From: Ralstonia wenshanensis
GTDB taxonomy: Bacteria > Pseudomonadota > Gammaproteobacteria > Burkholderiales > Burkholderiaceae
NCBI RefSeq assembly: GCF_021173085.1
Contig: NZ_CP076413.1
Coordinates: 1,860,001-1,924,000, forward strand
DNA length: 64,000 nt
Reading direction: 5' to 3'
Of the stretch, positions 40,053-48,632 are shown piece by piece (the first letter of the stretch is position 1; every line of letters starts with the position of its first letter). Made by a program: the position numbers and the translations under genes. The notes beneath the pieces are model-generated. The model ran no database searches. It was given only the letters and a program-made list of their open reading frames with translations, and was not told where the DNA came from.

Positions 40053-40071
40053 CGCCGCTCAGATACAACAA

Positions 40072-40091
40072 CGCCGCCCTGAAAGGCGGCG
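40072..40091. terminator. Hairpin between convergent murI and the dicarboxylate symporter gene
   Basis: CGCCGCC/GGCGGCG stem with a six-base loop. T-runs are weak on both sides, so termination is only likely. Confidence 0.5.
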
Positions 40092-40110
40092 CTGTCGTCT
40101 TGGCTTAAAG

Positions 40111-41388
40111 TCAGCCGACCTGCGGCTGCACTGCGGGTTCTGCGGTCTCTTCCACCGCCTCCTCTTCAGCCGGCTCATACTTCGCCACCACGGCCGTGGC
40201 CAGGCTGTTGCCGATCACGTTGGTGGCCGTGCGGCCCATGTCGAAGAACTGGTCGATGCCGATGATCAGCAGCAGACCGGCTTCGGGCAGATGGAACATC
40301 GGCAGCGTGGCTGCCACCACCACCAGCGAGGCACGCGCCACACCGGCCATGCCCTTGCTCGTGAGCATCAGGACCAGCAGCAGCGTCAGTTGCTGCGTGA
40401 AGCCCATCTCGATGTTGTAGGCCTGCGCGATGAACAGCACCGCAAACGCCTGGTACATCATCGAGCCATCGAGGTTAAACGAATAACCCAGCGGCAGCAC
40501 GAAGCTCGAAATGCGCTTGGGCACGCCAAATCGGTCAAGCGCCTCGATCGTCTTCGGGTAAGCGGATTCGCTGCTCGCCGTGGCGAACGCCAGCAGCGTC
40601 GGCTCACGAATCAGCCCCAGCAGACGGCCCAGCGAACGGCCCAGCAGCACGTAGCCGACAAAGAACAGGATCGCCCACAGCAGCGCAAGGCCCAGGTAGA
40701 ACTCGCCGATCAGCTTGCCGTAGGTCCACAGCACGCCCACGCCTTCCACCGTGATGGCAGCGGCCATGGCAGCAAACACGCCCAGTGGGGCGAAGCGCAT
40801 CACGTAGTCGGTAATGCGGAACATCAGCTTGGTCAGCTCTTCCAGGCCACGGCCGATCACGCTGTCCATCGGGTTCTTCATCGTCGACAGCGCGGCGCCG
40901 AAGAACAGCGAGAACACCAGGATCTGCAGGATCTCGTTGGTGGCCATGGCCTCCACGATGCTGCGCGGGAACACGTGCGTGATGAAGGCCTTGAGGGTGA
41001 AGTCACCGGTTTTCAGGCCCGACGTGGCCGACACATCCGGCAGCGCCAGGTTCATGTGCACACCCGGTTGGAAGAAGTTGACCAGCAGCATGCCCAGCGC
41101 AAGCGACGTGGCCGACGCGCACACAAACCAGATCATCGCGCGCAGGCCCACGCGGCCCACCGAACGGCCGCCGCTCATGCTCGCCAGGCCGGTCACCAGG
41201 GTCGAGAACACCAGCGGTGCAATGATCATCTTGATCATGCGCAGGAAGATGTCGGTGATGATGCTGAAGTACGAAGCGATGTCCTTGGCCGCCGCGGCGT
41301 CCTTGGCATATTCGTGGCAACCCCAGCCGACGGCAATGCCCAGCAGCATTGCCAGCCCGATATGGGAGGTCAGACGTTTGGTGTTCAA
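40111..41388 (-). CDS. dctA: Dicarboxylate/amino acid:cation symporter (DctA-like)
   Basis: A 425-residue DAACS-family carrier with about eight membrane helices and re-entrant hairpins. The substrate-site sequences FATASSESAYPKTIEAL and FNLDGSMMYQAFAVLFIAQA and the GRTATNVIGNSLATAVVAKYE end are typical. It probably imports succinate, fumarate or malate. I prefer the TTG at 41388 (MNTKRLTSHIGLA) since GGAG lies 7-10 bases upstream; the TTG at 41400 would place that site inside the gene. The C-terminal tail is Glu-rich. Confidence 0.92.
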   Translation of the reverse strand: MNTKRLTSHIGLAMLLGIAVGWGCHEYAKDAAAAKDIASYFSIITDIFLRMIKMIIAPLVFSTLVTGLASMSGGRSVGRVGLRAMIWFVCASATSLALGMLLVNFFQPGVHMNLALPDVSATSGLKTGDFTLKAFITHVFPRSIVEAMATNEILQILVFSLFFGAALSTMKNPMDSVIGRGLEELTKLMFRITDYVMRFAPLGVFAAMAAAITVEGVGVLWTYGKLIGEFYLGLALLWAILFFVGYVLLGRSLGRLLGLIREPTLLAFATASSESAYPKTIEALDRFGVPKRISSFVLPLGYSFNLDGSMMYQAFAVLFIAQAYNIEMGFTQQLTLLLVLMLTSKGMAGVARASLVVVAATLPMFHLPEAGLLLIIGIDQFFDMGRTATNVIGNSLATAVVAKYEPAEEEAVEETAEPAVQPQVG

Positions 41389-41759
41389 GACTTTCTCCAA
41401 GGAATATCGTGGCCGGAGGGACGGCGCGCGACAGACGCGGATCTCATGGGGCCAAGGGCTGGCCCAACTTCGTCACGCTTTGTAAAAAGCGACGATATTA
41501 GAGAAGCGCATGGCGATCGTTATGTCGATGTTGCATGGCACCATGCAATTTCTGCATACATTGATATGGCGCCGTTGACGCCGTGCTGCGATGCCGCACG
41601 GGCAGTGGAACGAGCCCCTCCGAAGCGGATTATTGAGCCGCACGCAATGCCGTCACGGCGTACCAACAAGCGCCGCTTCAAGCACATGAAATGCGACGCA
41701 TGGACCACGTAAGCCGCTGATACCATCATGGGCTTACGTCACCTACCCGGAGTCCCGCG
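41389..41759. other. Divergent intergenic region between dctA and the cupin gene
   Basis: A 371-bp gap. It holds a perfect 8+8 palindrome at 41531-41548 and a -10-like TAATAT on the minus strand (41495-41500). No gene is supported. Confidence 0.5.
41531..41548. promoter_or_regulatory. Palindromic operator upstream of dctA
   Basis: TTGCATGG and CCATGCAA separated by CA form a perfect inverted repeat. Its centre is about 45 bases upstream of a minus-strand -10-like TAATAT (41495-41500), a usual place for an activator site. Confidence 0.5.
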
Positions 41760-42101
41760 ATGAAAATGGCGCCCTTCGCCTTTGGCACGACCGACTGGTC
41801 CGCCGTTGAACCTACCGAGCACACCGGCGAGACCGGCATGGCGATCTGGCGCACCCGTTACTTCGGGGACGAGTCAAACCGCATCCGTGTACGCATGGTC
41901 GAGTACACCCCCGGCTACTTGGCTGACCATTGGTGCAAGAAGGGCCACATCCTGTTCTGCTTGGATGGCGAATTGGAAACCACGCTGGAAGACGGCCGCA
42001 AGTTCACCCTCACGCCGGGCATGAGCTATCAGGTGGGCGACGACGCTGAAGCCCATCAGTCCTACACCAAGAACGGCGCCAGGCTGTTCATCGTCGACTG
42101 A
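41760..42101 (+). CDS. DHCW-motif cupin protein
   Basis: A 113-residue single-domain cupin. The signature DHWCKKGHILFCLDGELET covers cupin motif 1 with the DHCW-type sequence, and GMSYQVGDDAEAHQSYTKNGARLFIVD covers motif 2. Such small cupins bind a metal and are of unknown function. It lies between the dctA promoter region and nrdD. Confidence 0.85.
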   Translation: MKMAPFAFGTTDWSAVEPTEHTGETGMAIWRTRYFGDESNRIRVRMVEYTPGYLADHWCKKGHILFCLDGELETTLEDGRKFTLTPGMSYQVGDDAEAHQSYTKNGARLFIVD

Positions 42102-42138
42102 CAGCGACACGACCATTCTGCGTCGCAAATGGCCCCGG

Positions 42139-42152
42139 TTGACCGGGGTCAA
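42139..42152 (+). promoter_or_regulatory. FNR/Anr-type box upstream of nrdD
   Basis: TTGACCGGGGTCAA fits the FNR-family pattern TTGAN-N4-NTCAA with symmetric half-sites TTGAC/GTCAA. An activator centred here (-41.5) would place the transcription start near 42187, 50 bases before the nrdD start codon. Confidence 0.6.
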
Positions 42153-42188
42153 GCGATTTAAAAATCAAGGTCTTTAGGGCTCACCGAC

Positions 42189-42202
42189 CACAATATGTAG
42201 TG
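42189..42202 (+). promoter_or_regulatory. NrdR box 1
   Basis: CACAATATGTAGTG matches the core NrdR consensus CACWATATATWGTG at 13 of 14 positions. A second, weaker copy starts exactly 31 bp downstream. Confidence 0.65.
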
Positions 42203-42219
42203 CTAGTCTGACTCCATAC

Positions 42220-42233
42220 CACTAGATGGAGTA
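42220..42233 (+). promoter_or_regulatory. NrdR box 2 (weaker)
   Basis: CACTAGATGGAGTA matches the NrdR core at about 10 of 14 positions and lies 31 bp from box 1, the spacing known for paired NrdR boxes. It overlaps the ribosome binding site of nrdD. Confidence 0.45.
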
Positions 42234-42237
42234 CCTC

Positions 42238-44301
42238 ATGACGGGCACACAGGTCACCAGGCAAGTCACCAAGCGCGACGGTTCATTGGCCCCGTTTGAC
42301 GCGCAAAAGATCCGCCAGGCCATCGCGGCAGCCGGACAGGCCACCGGCGAATTCGACACCGTCGAAGCGCAGCGCCTGACCACGGGCGTGCTCGAGCATC
42401 TCGCCTCGCTCCCCAGCCCCGGTATCGAAATCATCCAGAACTGCGTGGAAGAGGTGTTGGTCGACGCCGGCTATTGGCGCACCGCGCGTGCCTACATCGT
42501 CTACCGCGAGCAGCACGCCCGGCTGCGTTCGCTCAAGCACACGCTGGTCGATGTCGAGAGCACGATGGACGAATACCTCGAGCAGCGCGACTGGCGGGTC
42601 AATGCCAACGCCAATCAGGGGTACAGCCTGGGCGGCCTGATCCTCAACGTGGCAGGCAAGGTCACGGCCAACTACTGGCTTTCGCATGTCTACAGCCCAG
42701 AGGCGGGCGCAGCGCATCGCGAGGGCGACCTCCACATCCACGATCTCGACATGCTGTCGGGCTACTGCGCAGGGTGGTCGTTACGGCAGTTGCTGACGGA
42801 GGGATTCAACGGCGTGCCGGGCAAGGTGGAAGCGACGCCGCCGCGGCATATGTCCGCAGCCATCGGGCAGATCGTCAACTTTCTCGGCACGCTGCAGAAC
42901 GAATGGGCCGGCGCGCAGGCGTTCAGTTCGTTCGATACGTACATGGCGCCGTTCATCCGCCGCGACGCGATGTCGTATGCGGCGGTCAAGCAGTCCATGC
43001 AGGAGCTGATCTACAACCTGAACGTGCCCAGCCGCTGGGGCACGCAGACGCCGTTCACCAACCTCACGTTCGACTGGACGTGCCCGGCGGACCTGCGCGA
43101 GCAGGTTCCGTACATCGGCGGCGAAGAGATGCCCTTCACCTACGGCGACCTCCAGCCCGAGATGGACATGATCAACCGCGCGTACATCGAGGTCATGATG
43201 GCCGGCGATGCAAAGGACCGCGCGTTCACGTTCCCGATTCCCACCTACAACATCACGCCAGACTTCGACTGGGAGCACCCCAACACCACGCTGCTGTTCG
43301 AGATGACGGCACGCTACGGGCTGCCCTACTTCCAGAACTTCCTGAATTCCGATCTGGAGCCGCACATGGTGCGCTCGATGTGCTGCCGCTTGCAGCTTGA
43401 CCTGCGCGAACTGCTCAAGCGCGGCAACGGATTGTTTGGGTCGGCCGAGCAGACCGGCTCCATCGGGGTGGTGACGGTGAACTGCGCGCGATTGGGACAC
43501 CTCTACGCGGGCGATGAGGCGGCGCTGCTGGCGCGGCTCGATACGCTGCTCGCACTCGGCCGCGACGTGCTGGAAGTCAAACGCAAGTTCGTCCAGCGGT
43601 TGATCGACCAGGGGCTGTATCCGTACACGCGGCGCTACCTTGGCACGCTGCGCAACCACTTCAGCACGCTCGGCGTGAACGGCATCAACGAGATGGTGCG
43701 CAACTTCACGCACGATGCCGACGACATCACCACGCCATTCGGCCACGCCATGGCGGTGCGCCTGCTCGACCACGTCCGCCAGCGCATGACGGAATTCCAG
43801 GAGGCCACGGGGCATCTGTACAACCTCGAGGCCACGCCCGCAGAGGGCACGACTTACCGCTTCGCCCGTGAAGACCGCAAGCGCTGGCCAAACATACTGC
43901 AGGCCGGCACGACCGCCCAGCCGTACTACACCAACTCCAGCCAGTTGCCCGTCGGCTACACCGACGACCCGTTCGAAGCACTGGCGCGCCAGGAAGCGCT
44001 GCAGAGCAAGTACACCGGCGGCACGGTGCTGCACCTCTACATGAACGAAGCGATCTCCTCGCCGCAGGCGTGCAAGGAACTCGTGCGCCGCGCACTGGCG
44101 AACTTCCGCCTGCCGTACATCACCATCACCCCGACGTTTTCAATCTGCCCGAAGCACGGCTACCTGTCCGGCCATCACGCGTTCTGTCCGAAATGCGATG
44201 CAGAACTGCTGGCTCAGCAGCCTAGCGGCAAGTGCGGCTGCACAACGGCGGGCACTCCAGGTTCTTCCACCCACCTCCATCACGAAGGAGCCTCCGTATG
44301 A
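42238..44301 (+). CDS. nrdD: Anaerobic ribonucleoside-triphosphate reductase, catalytic chain without the glycyl-radical domain
   Basis: A 687-residue class III ribonucleotide reductase. It has an N-terminal ATP-cone (about residues 5-95, VTKRDGSLAPFDAQKI), the ten-stranded barrel, and active-site cysteines in HMVRSMCCRLQLD. Near the end the zinc-ribbon region CPKHGYLSGHHAFCPKC is present, but the chain stops at EGASV before the glycyl-radical loop, which is encoded by the next gene. I prefer the ATG at 42238 because GGAG lies 6-9 bases upstream; ATG 42226 overlaps that site. It makes dNTPs without oxygen. Confidence 0.93.
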   Translation: MTGTQVTRQVTKRDGSLAPFDAQKIRQAIAAAGQATGEFDTVEAQRLTTGVLEHLASLPSPGIEIIQNCVEEVLVDAGYWRTARAYIVYREQHARLRSLKHTLVDVESTMDEYLEQRDWRVNANANQGYSLGGLILNVAGKVTANYWLSHVYSPEAGAAHREGDLHIHDLDMLSGYCAGWSLRQLLTEGFNGVPGKVEATPPRHMSAAIGQIVNFLGTLQNEWAGAQAFSSFDTYMAPFIRRDAMSYAAVKQSMQELIYNLNVPSRWGTQTPFTNLTFDWTCPADLREQVPYIGGEEMPFTYGDLQPEMDMINRAYIEVMMAGDAKDRAFTFPIPTYNITPDFDWEHPNTTLLFEMTARYGLPYFQNFLNSDLEPHMVRSMCCRLQLDLRELLKRGNGLFGSAEQTGSIGVVTVNCARLGHLYAGDEAALLARLDTLLALGRDVLEVKRKFVQRLIDQGLYPYTRRYLGTLRNHFSTLGVNGINEMVRNFTHDADDITTPFGHAMAVRLLDHVRQRMTEFQEATGHLYNLEATPAEGTTYRFAREDRKRWPNILQAGTTAQPYYTNSSQLPVGYTDDPFEALARQEALQSKYTGGTVLHLYMNEAISSPQACKELVRRALANFRLPYITITPTFSICPKHGYLSGHHAFCPKCDAELLAQQPSGKCGCTTAGTPGSSTHLHHEGASV

Positions 44302-44474
44302 GCACCGTTGCACACACCGCCAACCTCACCGTTGCACTCGACGACAACCAGCGCACGCGCTGCGAAGTCTGGACCCGCGTGATGGGCTATCACCGGCCCG
44401 TCAGCTCGTTCAACATCGGCAAGCAAGGGGAATTCTGTGAACGCCGCTTCTTTGTTGAAGACCGCGCCCGCTGA
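44298..44474 (+). CDS. nrdD: Separate glycyl-radical domain of anaerobic ribonucleotide reductase
   Basis: A 58-residue protein that is the missing C-terminus of NrdD. It contains CEVWTRVMGYHRPVSSFNIG, in which Gly30 of RVMGY is the expected radical site, then KQGEFCERRFF. The ATG overlaps the stop of the large chain (ATGA) and has a strong AAGGAG ribosome binding site of its own inside the upstream gene, so it is designed to be translated separately and is not a simple frameshift. It must bind the large chain for catalysis. nrdG begins 38 nt before its end. Confidence 0.85.
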   Translation: MSTVAHTANLTVALDDNQRTRCEVWTRVMGYHRPVSSFNIGKQGEFCERRFFVEDRAR

Positions 44475-45150
44475 GCCACCGCACTGCCCGCCGCCGGCCA
44501 TCGGCGGCCTGGCAGCGTTTTCCAGCGTCGACTGGCCCGGGCAGCTTGCGGCAGTGGTGTTCGTGGCCGGCTGCCCGTGGCGCTGTCATTACTGCCACAA
44601 CCCGCATCTGCAAACGCGTGCGCGCACGCTGGATTGGGATGATGTCTTCGCGTTTCTACAGCGTCGCGCGGGCCTGCTTGATGCGGTTGTCTTCTCCGGC
44701 GGTGAACCGCTGAGCGAACCGCATCTGCCGCAACTGATGCGCGACGTGCGCGCGCTCGGCTACAAGATTGGCCTGCACACCGGCGGTATTTATCCGGCGC
44801 GCCTTGCCGACGTACTGCCGCTGGTGGACTGGGTCGGGCTCGACATCAAGACGAGCGCACCGCGCTACGACGCGCTCACAGGCCGCCGCGGGAGTGCTGC
44901 GCCGGTCGAAGCATGCCTGGATCTTCTGCTGCAGAACGGCAGCGGATTTGAGTGCCGCACCACGTGGCACCCCGATTGGCTGCCAGAACCCGAACTTCTT
45001 GCGCTGGCGCAAAACCTCAGCCGGCGCGGCGTGAAACACTACGCACTACAAGCCTACCGAAGTGCCCCCGGAACCCCGGCCATCACGCTGCCCAGCGAGG
45101 GCACCCAGCGCGCATTGGCCGCCTGTTTTTCTTCTTTCTGTTGCCGGTGA
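44437..45150 (+). CDS. nrdG: Anaerobic ribonucleotide reductase activase (radical SAM)
   Basis: A 237-residue radical SAM enzyme with the cluster motif CPWRCHYC (CxxxCxxC, C46, C50, C53) and GGEP (FSGGEPLSEPHLP). It installs the glycyl radical on NrdD. It starts with GTG at 44437, preceded by AAGGGG, and overlaps the radical-domain gene by 38 nt in another frame. The C-terminus is typical for the short NrdG type; the last residues CFSSFCCR are unusual. Confidence 0.93.
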   Translation: MNAASLLKTAPAEPPHCPPPAIGGLAAFSSVDWPGQLAAVVFVAGCPWRCHYCHNPHLQTRARTLDWDDVFAFLQRRAGLLDAVVFSGGEPLSEPHLPQLMRDVRALGYKIGLHTGGIYPARLADVLPLVDWVGLDIKTSAPRYDALTGRRGSAAPVEACLDLLLQNGSGFECRTTWHPDWLPEPELLALAQNLSRRGVKHYALQAYRSAPGTPAITLPSEGTQRALAACFSSFCCR

Positions 45151-45154
45151 CACC

Positions 45155-45832
45155 ATGCACGACCCCCTCGATGTGGGCGCTCTGCTCAAGCACAGCCCGC
45201 TGTTCCTGGATTTTGACGATGATGACATGGCCGTGCTTACGCGTGACAGCCACGCAGTGCGCGTGTCGCGACACGACTTCGCGTTTCACCGTGGCGATCG
45301 AGCCGATGGCTTCTACGTCGTGGTGGTCGGTGCGATCAAGCTTGTGTTGCCGGGTGCGCACGGCCAATGCAAGGTCATCGAATTCTTTGGCCCGGGCGCG
45401 TGTTTTGGCGAGCCCTTCATGTTCCTGAACCGCCCTTACGCGGCAGATGCGCAAGCCATGGAAGACAGCCTGCTGGTCTGGATCGACAAGCGCGCCATCG
45501 ACGATGCACTGCACGTGCATCCGCGCCTCGCGCGACAAATGCTGGCAGGGCTGTCCGCGCGACTGCACACGTTGATGTGCGACATCGAAACCGTGAACCT
45601 GCAAAGCGCCAATGAACGGTTGATCGGGTATTTGCTCTCGCTGCCGCGCAAGTTTGACCGCACGCGGTTTCCATGCAGCAAGAGCCTGGTCGCGTCCAAG
45701 CTGGGGCTGGCGCCGGCCACGCTTTCCCGCACGCTGCGTCAGTTGATTCGCGACGGACTGATCCGCGTGGAAGGCCGCGAGGTTGTCATCCCGAACACCA
45801 CGGCGTTGCAGCGCCAGCTCATCGCGGGATAA
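45155..45832 (+). CDS. Crp/Fnr family transcriptional regulator (DNR-like)
   Basis: A 225-residue regulator with an N-terminal cyclic-nucleotide-type sensor domain and a C-terminal helix-turn-helix (SLVASKLGLAPATLSRTLRQL). The N-terminal cysteine cluster of FNR is missing, which points to a DNR/NarR-like sensor for NO or redox rather than an Fe-S oxygen sensor. The recognition helix has Ala where FNR has the DNA-contacting Glu, so its target may differ from the canonical TTGAT box. It follows nrdG by 4 bp and may be cotranscribed with nrdD-nrdG. Confidence 0.88.
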   Translation: MHDPLDVGALLKHSPLFLDFDDDDMAVLTRDSHAVRVSRHDFAFHRGDRADGFYVVVVGAIKLVLPGAHGQCKVIEFFGPGACFGEPFMFLNRPYAADAQAMEDSLLVWIDKRAIDDALHVHPRLARQMLAGLSARLHTLMCDIETVNLQSANERLIGYLLSLPRKFDRTRFPCSKSLVASKLGLAPATLSRTLRQLIRDGLIRVEGREVVIPNTTALQRQLIAG

Positions 45833-45852
45833 AAGCAGGCAATCGACGCAGA

Positions 45853-46242
45853 TCAATCGCCTGCGGTATCAAGGCGATGCTGGAGCGTGTTGACTGCGTC
45901 ATCGACCAGCGCAGCGGCGGCACTCAATTCGTCGTCACTGCAATCTGCGTGATAGCGCTTCTTGGCGCCGCACTGGTTGAGCACGAGGTGAATATCCGGC
46001 GCCACGCCCGCCGTCGCCAGGCAGGCCTTGACGCACGCCAGTGCGCAACCGTCGAGCGCGAGAATGGGCCGCCCGCTGCGTGCTGTCTTGACGAGCGCGC
46101 GCACCCCGCCGCCGACACCGCTGATGCAGGACATCTCTGCCCTGCCTGCACGGTCCAGATCGACGGCCAAACGATTTGCCGCCTGCGCCACGCTTGAACA
46201 ACCAGAGCATGCATAGACGAGCGGCAATGCACGTGATGACAT
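45853..46242 (-). CDS. Putative zinc-binding protein, DGC domain
   Basis: A 129-residue Cys-rich protein: YACSGCSSVAQAAN near the N-terminus, MSCISGVGGG, and the family motif LDGCALACVKACL. The DGC family is predicted to bind zinc and is of unknown function. It is the last gene of the ubiUVT run (11 bp after ubiT) and converges with the Crp/Fnr gene. A role in anaerobic metabolism or thiol/metal handling is inferred from position only. Confidence 0.88.
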   Translation of the reverse strand: MSSRALPLVYACSGCSSVAQAANRLAVDLDRAGRAEMSCISGVGGGVRALVKTARSGRPILALDGCALACVKACLATAGVAPDIHLVLNQCGAKKRYHADCSDDELSAAAALVDDAVNTLQHRLDTAGD

Positions 46243-46253
46243 GGCGCCCCTCG

Positions 46254-46679
46254 CTATCGCGATTGCCAGCGTGCAAGCCACGCCGGGCGTGCAGCCGCAT
46301 CGAGCCAGTTCTTGACGATCAGCCCAAGCTCCGTGTCGCCTGCGATCTTGAGGCGGCGCTGGAAAAACAGCGTATCTGCGTCGGCAGTGCCCCGAATGAG
46401 CGCAACGAAATCACCCACACCGGCACGCAACTCCAGCTCCGGTTCGGGGCTTGAAGCGGAAAGCGTGTGGAACGCTCCAGCGCGGCAGCAAAAGCAGGCG
46501 CGCAGGCCGAGGTCCTCCACGGTGATGGCAAAGCGCCGCCCTTCCAGTTCCGGGGGCGGCGTGAGCCACGACAGGCGCCGGGCCAGATCGAGCCCCATCA
46601 CAAAGGGGAACGACGTGAGCGGCACCGGCAGGCTGCGCGCCATGCGGACGAACATTTCGGGAGGGCGTAAGCGTGTCAT
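46254..46679 (-). CDS. ubiT: O2-independent ubiquinone biosynthesis accessory factor UbiT (SCP2 domain)
   Basis: A 141-residue SCP2-like lipid-binding protein ([55 protein letters not shown]). UbiT binds ubiquinone precursors and is required with UbiU and UbiV for quinone synthesis without oxygen. Its ATG overlaps the ubiV stop (ATGA). The order ubiU-ubiV-ubiT supports the assignment. Confidence 0.9.
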   Translation of the reverse strand: MTRLRPPEMFVRMARSLPVPLTSFPFVMGLDLARRLSWLTPPPELEGRRFAITVEDLGLRACFCCRAGAFHTLSASSPEPELELRAGVGDFVALIRGTADADTLFFQRRLKIAGDTELGLIVKNWLDAAARPAWLARWQSR

Positions 46680-47560
46680 TGCGGCGACTCCAACCATTCA
46701 ATGCCGGACTGCCCGTGCCAATAACCATTGCAGCGCCCAATGCCCTCCGGAGGCTGCACTTCCCGCGCAGGCAGACCAAGGCGCAGGGCATCCAGTGCCG
46801 CCAGGGCGTCCAGCGTGCCTTGCGATTGTGGGCTGACACGCAGCACCTTCACGCCCAGTGCAGACAGCGCGGGCGCCTGATCGAGAATGTCGAGGCATTG
46901 CCCCGATTGCGTCTGGATACCGTTGATGGCGAGAAACTCCTGCCCTTCGCGCGTGCGCACCGCCAGGCCATCGGGATGCTCGATGCAGCGGAAGCCGCAG
47001 TCGTCCTTGTTGAGGCGAAAGTGCCGCGCCGTAAAGCAGCGTGCAGAAAACGCCAATGGCAAGCGTCCCCACACCATCGCTTCGATCGCCAACTCGGCAG
47101 GCTTCTCGCGCATCAGCTCGGCCAGTGTGGCCTGGCTCATCTCCAGCGGCATGACCGCACGCACCGCGCCCAGCCCCGCCAGCCACGCCAGCGTCGCGCC
47201 GTGATATGCGTTGCAATGCGGCCCGGCAACGAATGGCCGACCGTTCAGCAACCGCACAGCGCCAAGCTCGCCGGCTTCGACCATCCAGTCGTCCTGCTGA
47301 CATTGCTTGCGCAACGCCTGCGCCTCGGCACTGGTTTCGATGAGCGTGCGCGTCGACAGCACCACCGATTTGCCGGCCTCGCGCAGCATGGCCGCGATAT
47401 CGAGCCAGTCGTCCGCCCGCAATTCGTGGCGACGGCTGCAGACCGTCTCGCCCACGTAGACGATGTCGACAGGGCTGGCGGCGACCTCCGTGTAAAAGTC
47501 GAATGTCTGTAGCCGCGGCCAGTAATACAGCAGCGGACCAAGCGAAATTTCGTAAGACAT
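46676..47560 (-). CDS. ubiV: O2-independent ubiquinone hydroxylation protein UbiV (U32 peptidase-like)
   Basis: A 294-residue U32-family protein with a 4Fe-4S cluster. The four expected cysteines are visible in [25 protein letters not shown] and RCIEH. Together with UbiU it hydroxylates the quinone ring without oxygen. The ATG at 47560 has AAGG upstream; a longer frame lies in ubiU. It follows ubiU by 10 bp. Confidence 0.94.
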   Translation of the reverse strand: MSYEISLGPLLYYWPRLQTFDFYTEVAASPVDIVYVGETVCSRRHELRADDWLDIAAMLREAGKSVVLSTRTLIETSAEAQALRKQCQQDDWMVEAGELGAVRLLNGRPFVAGPHCNAYHGATLAWLAGLGAVRAVMPLEMSQATLAELMREKPAELAIEAMVWGRLPLAFSARCFTARHFRLNKDDCGFRCIEHPDGLAVRTREGQEFLAINGIQTQSGQCLDILDQAPALSALGVKVLRVSPQSQGTLDALAALDALRLGLPAREVQPPEGIGRCNGYWHGQSGIEWLESPQ

Positions 47561-47570
47561 GATGTGCCTT

Positions 47571-48587
47571 CTATTTCCAGGGCCGATCAAACGCGCCCTG
47601 CGTGACATGCGCGCCTTCTGCGTGGCGCACGAGTGCCGCCTGCCAGTCGGGCTTGACGGAGAAGCGCGCCGGGTCTGCCTGTGCCGCATCCAATGCGGCG
47701 CGCAATGTGGCCACCACCTGCGCAACGTACGCCGGACTGCGCTGGCGCCCCTCGATCTTGATTGCCGACACGCCCATGGCGATCAACCGGGGCAACAGGC
47801 TGAGCGCATTGAGGCTCGTGGGCTCTTCCAGCACGTGGTCGACTTCGCCGTCGACAAGAAAGCGCCCCTTGCACAGCGTCGGGTACCCCGCCGGTTCGCC
47901 CGGTGCGTATTGGTCGATCATGATGTTGTTCAGGCGTGCATCCAGGCTGCCGTCGCGCTCCACCCAGCGCACAGCATGCGCAGGCGAACACACGCCCTTG
48001 TTGTTGGGCGAATCGCCCGTGGCATACGACGACAACAGGCAGCGCCCTTCGGCCATCACGCACAGGCTGCCAAAGCCGAACACCTCGATCTGCACCGACG
48101 TCTGCTGGATCACGCGTTCGACTTCGGTCAAGGTCAGCACACGCGGCAACACAGCGCGGTGGATGCCGAACTGCTCGCGCATCAGCTCGATGGCACCGGC
48201 ATGCGTGGCCGAACCCTGCACCGACAGATGCAGCCGAAGGTTTGGATAGCGGTCGCGCGCATAGGCCATCAACCCGGGGTCGGCCAGGATGACGGCATCG
48301 GCGCCCAGCATGTAGGCGGCATCGACGGCCATGCGCCACTCGAGGGCACGGCCAGGCTGCGGAAACGTGTTGATGGCAAACAGCACCTGGCGCCCTTTCC
48401 GATGCGCAAATTCGACGCCGGCACGGATGTCGTTCTCGGTAAAGTTCAGGCCGGCGAAGTTGCGCGCGTTGGTCGCGTTCTTCAAGCCGAGGTAGACGGT
48501 ATCGGCCCCGGCCTCCACCGCCGCCTTGAGTGCGGCCAGGCTGCCTGCGGGCGCCACCAGTTCAATGGGGGAAGCGTTCTGTGTCAT
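47571..48587 (-). CDS. ubiU: O2-independent ubiquinone hydroxylation protein UbiU (U32 peptidase-like)
   Basis: A 338-residue U32-family protein. The N-terminal [26 protein letters not shown] is typical. Four cluster cysteines are present in [23 protein letters not shown] and [10 protein letters not shown]. It forms a heterodimer with UbiV. It lies 45 bp after the polytopic gene, so both may share one promoter. Confidence 0.94.
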   Translation of the reverse strand: MTQNASPIELVAPAGSLAALKAAVEAGADTVYLGLKNATNARNFAGLNFTENDIRAGVEFAHRKGRQVLFAINTFPQPGRALEWRMAVDAAYMLGADAVILADPGLMAYARDRYPNLRLHLSVQGSATHAGAIELMREQFGIHRAVLPRVLTLTEVERVIQQTSVQIEVFGFGSLCVMAEGRCLLSSYATGDSPNNKGVCSPAHAVRWVERDGSLDARLNNIMIDQYAPGEPAGYPTLCKGRFLVDGEVDHVLEEPTSLNALSLLPRLIAMGVSAIKIEGRQRSPAYVAQVVATLRAALDAAQADPARFSVKPDWQAALVRHAEGAHVTQGAFDRPWK

Positions 48588-48632
48588 GGCGGCCAGTCTG
48601 CGACTTGTCCGCCATTGTGGTTTTGCGTTCCG

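Noticed and set aside
44298-44474. Frameshift error in nrdD as cause of the split
   Set aside because: Not favoured, since the small gene has its own strong ribosome binding site, an ATGA overlap and extra spacer residues; raw reads could still settle it.
45836-45866. Hairpin GCAGGC/GCCTGC between the Crp/Fnr and DGC genes
   Set aside because: The loop is long, there is no T-run and it overlaps the DGC stop region.
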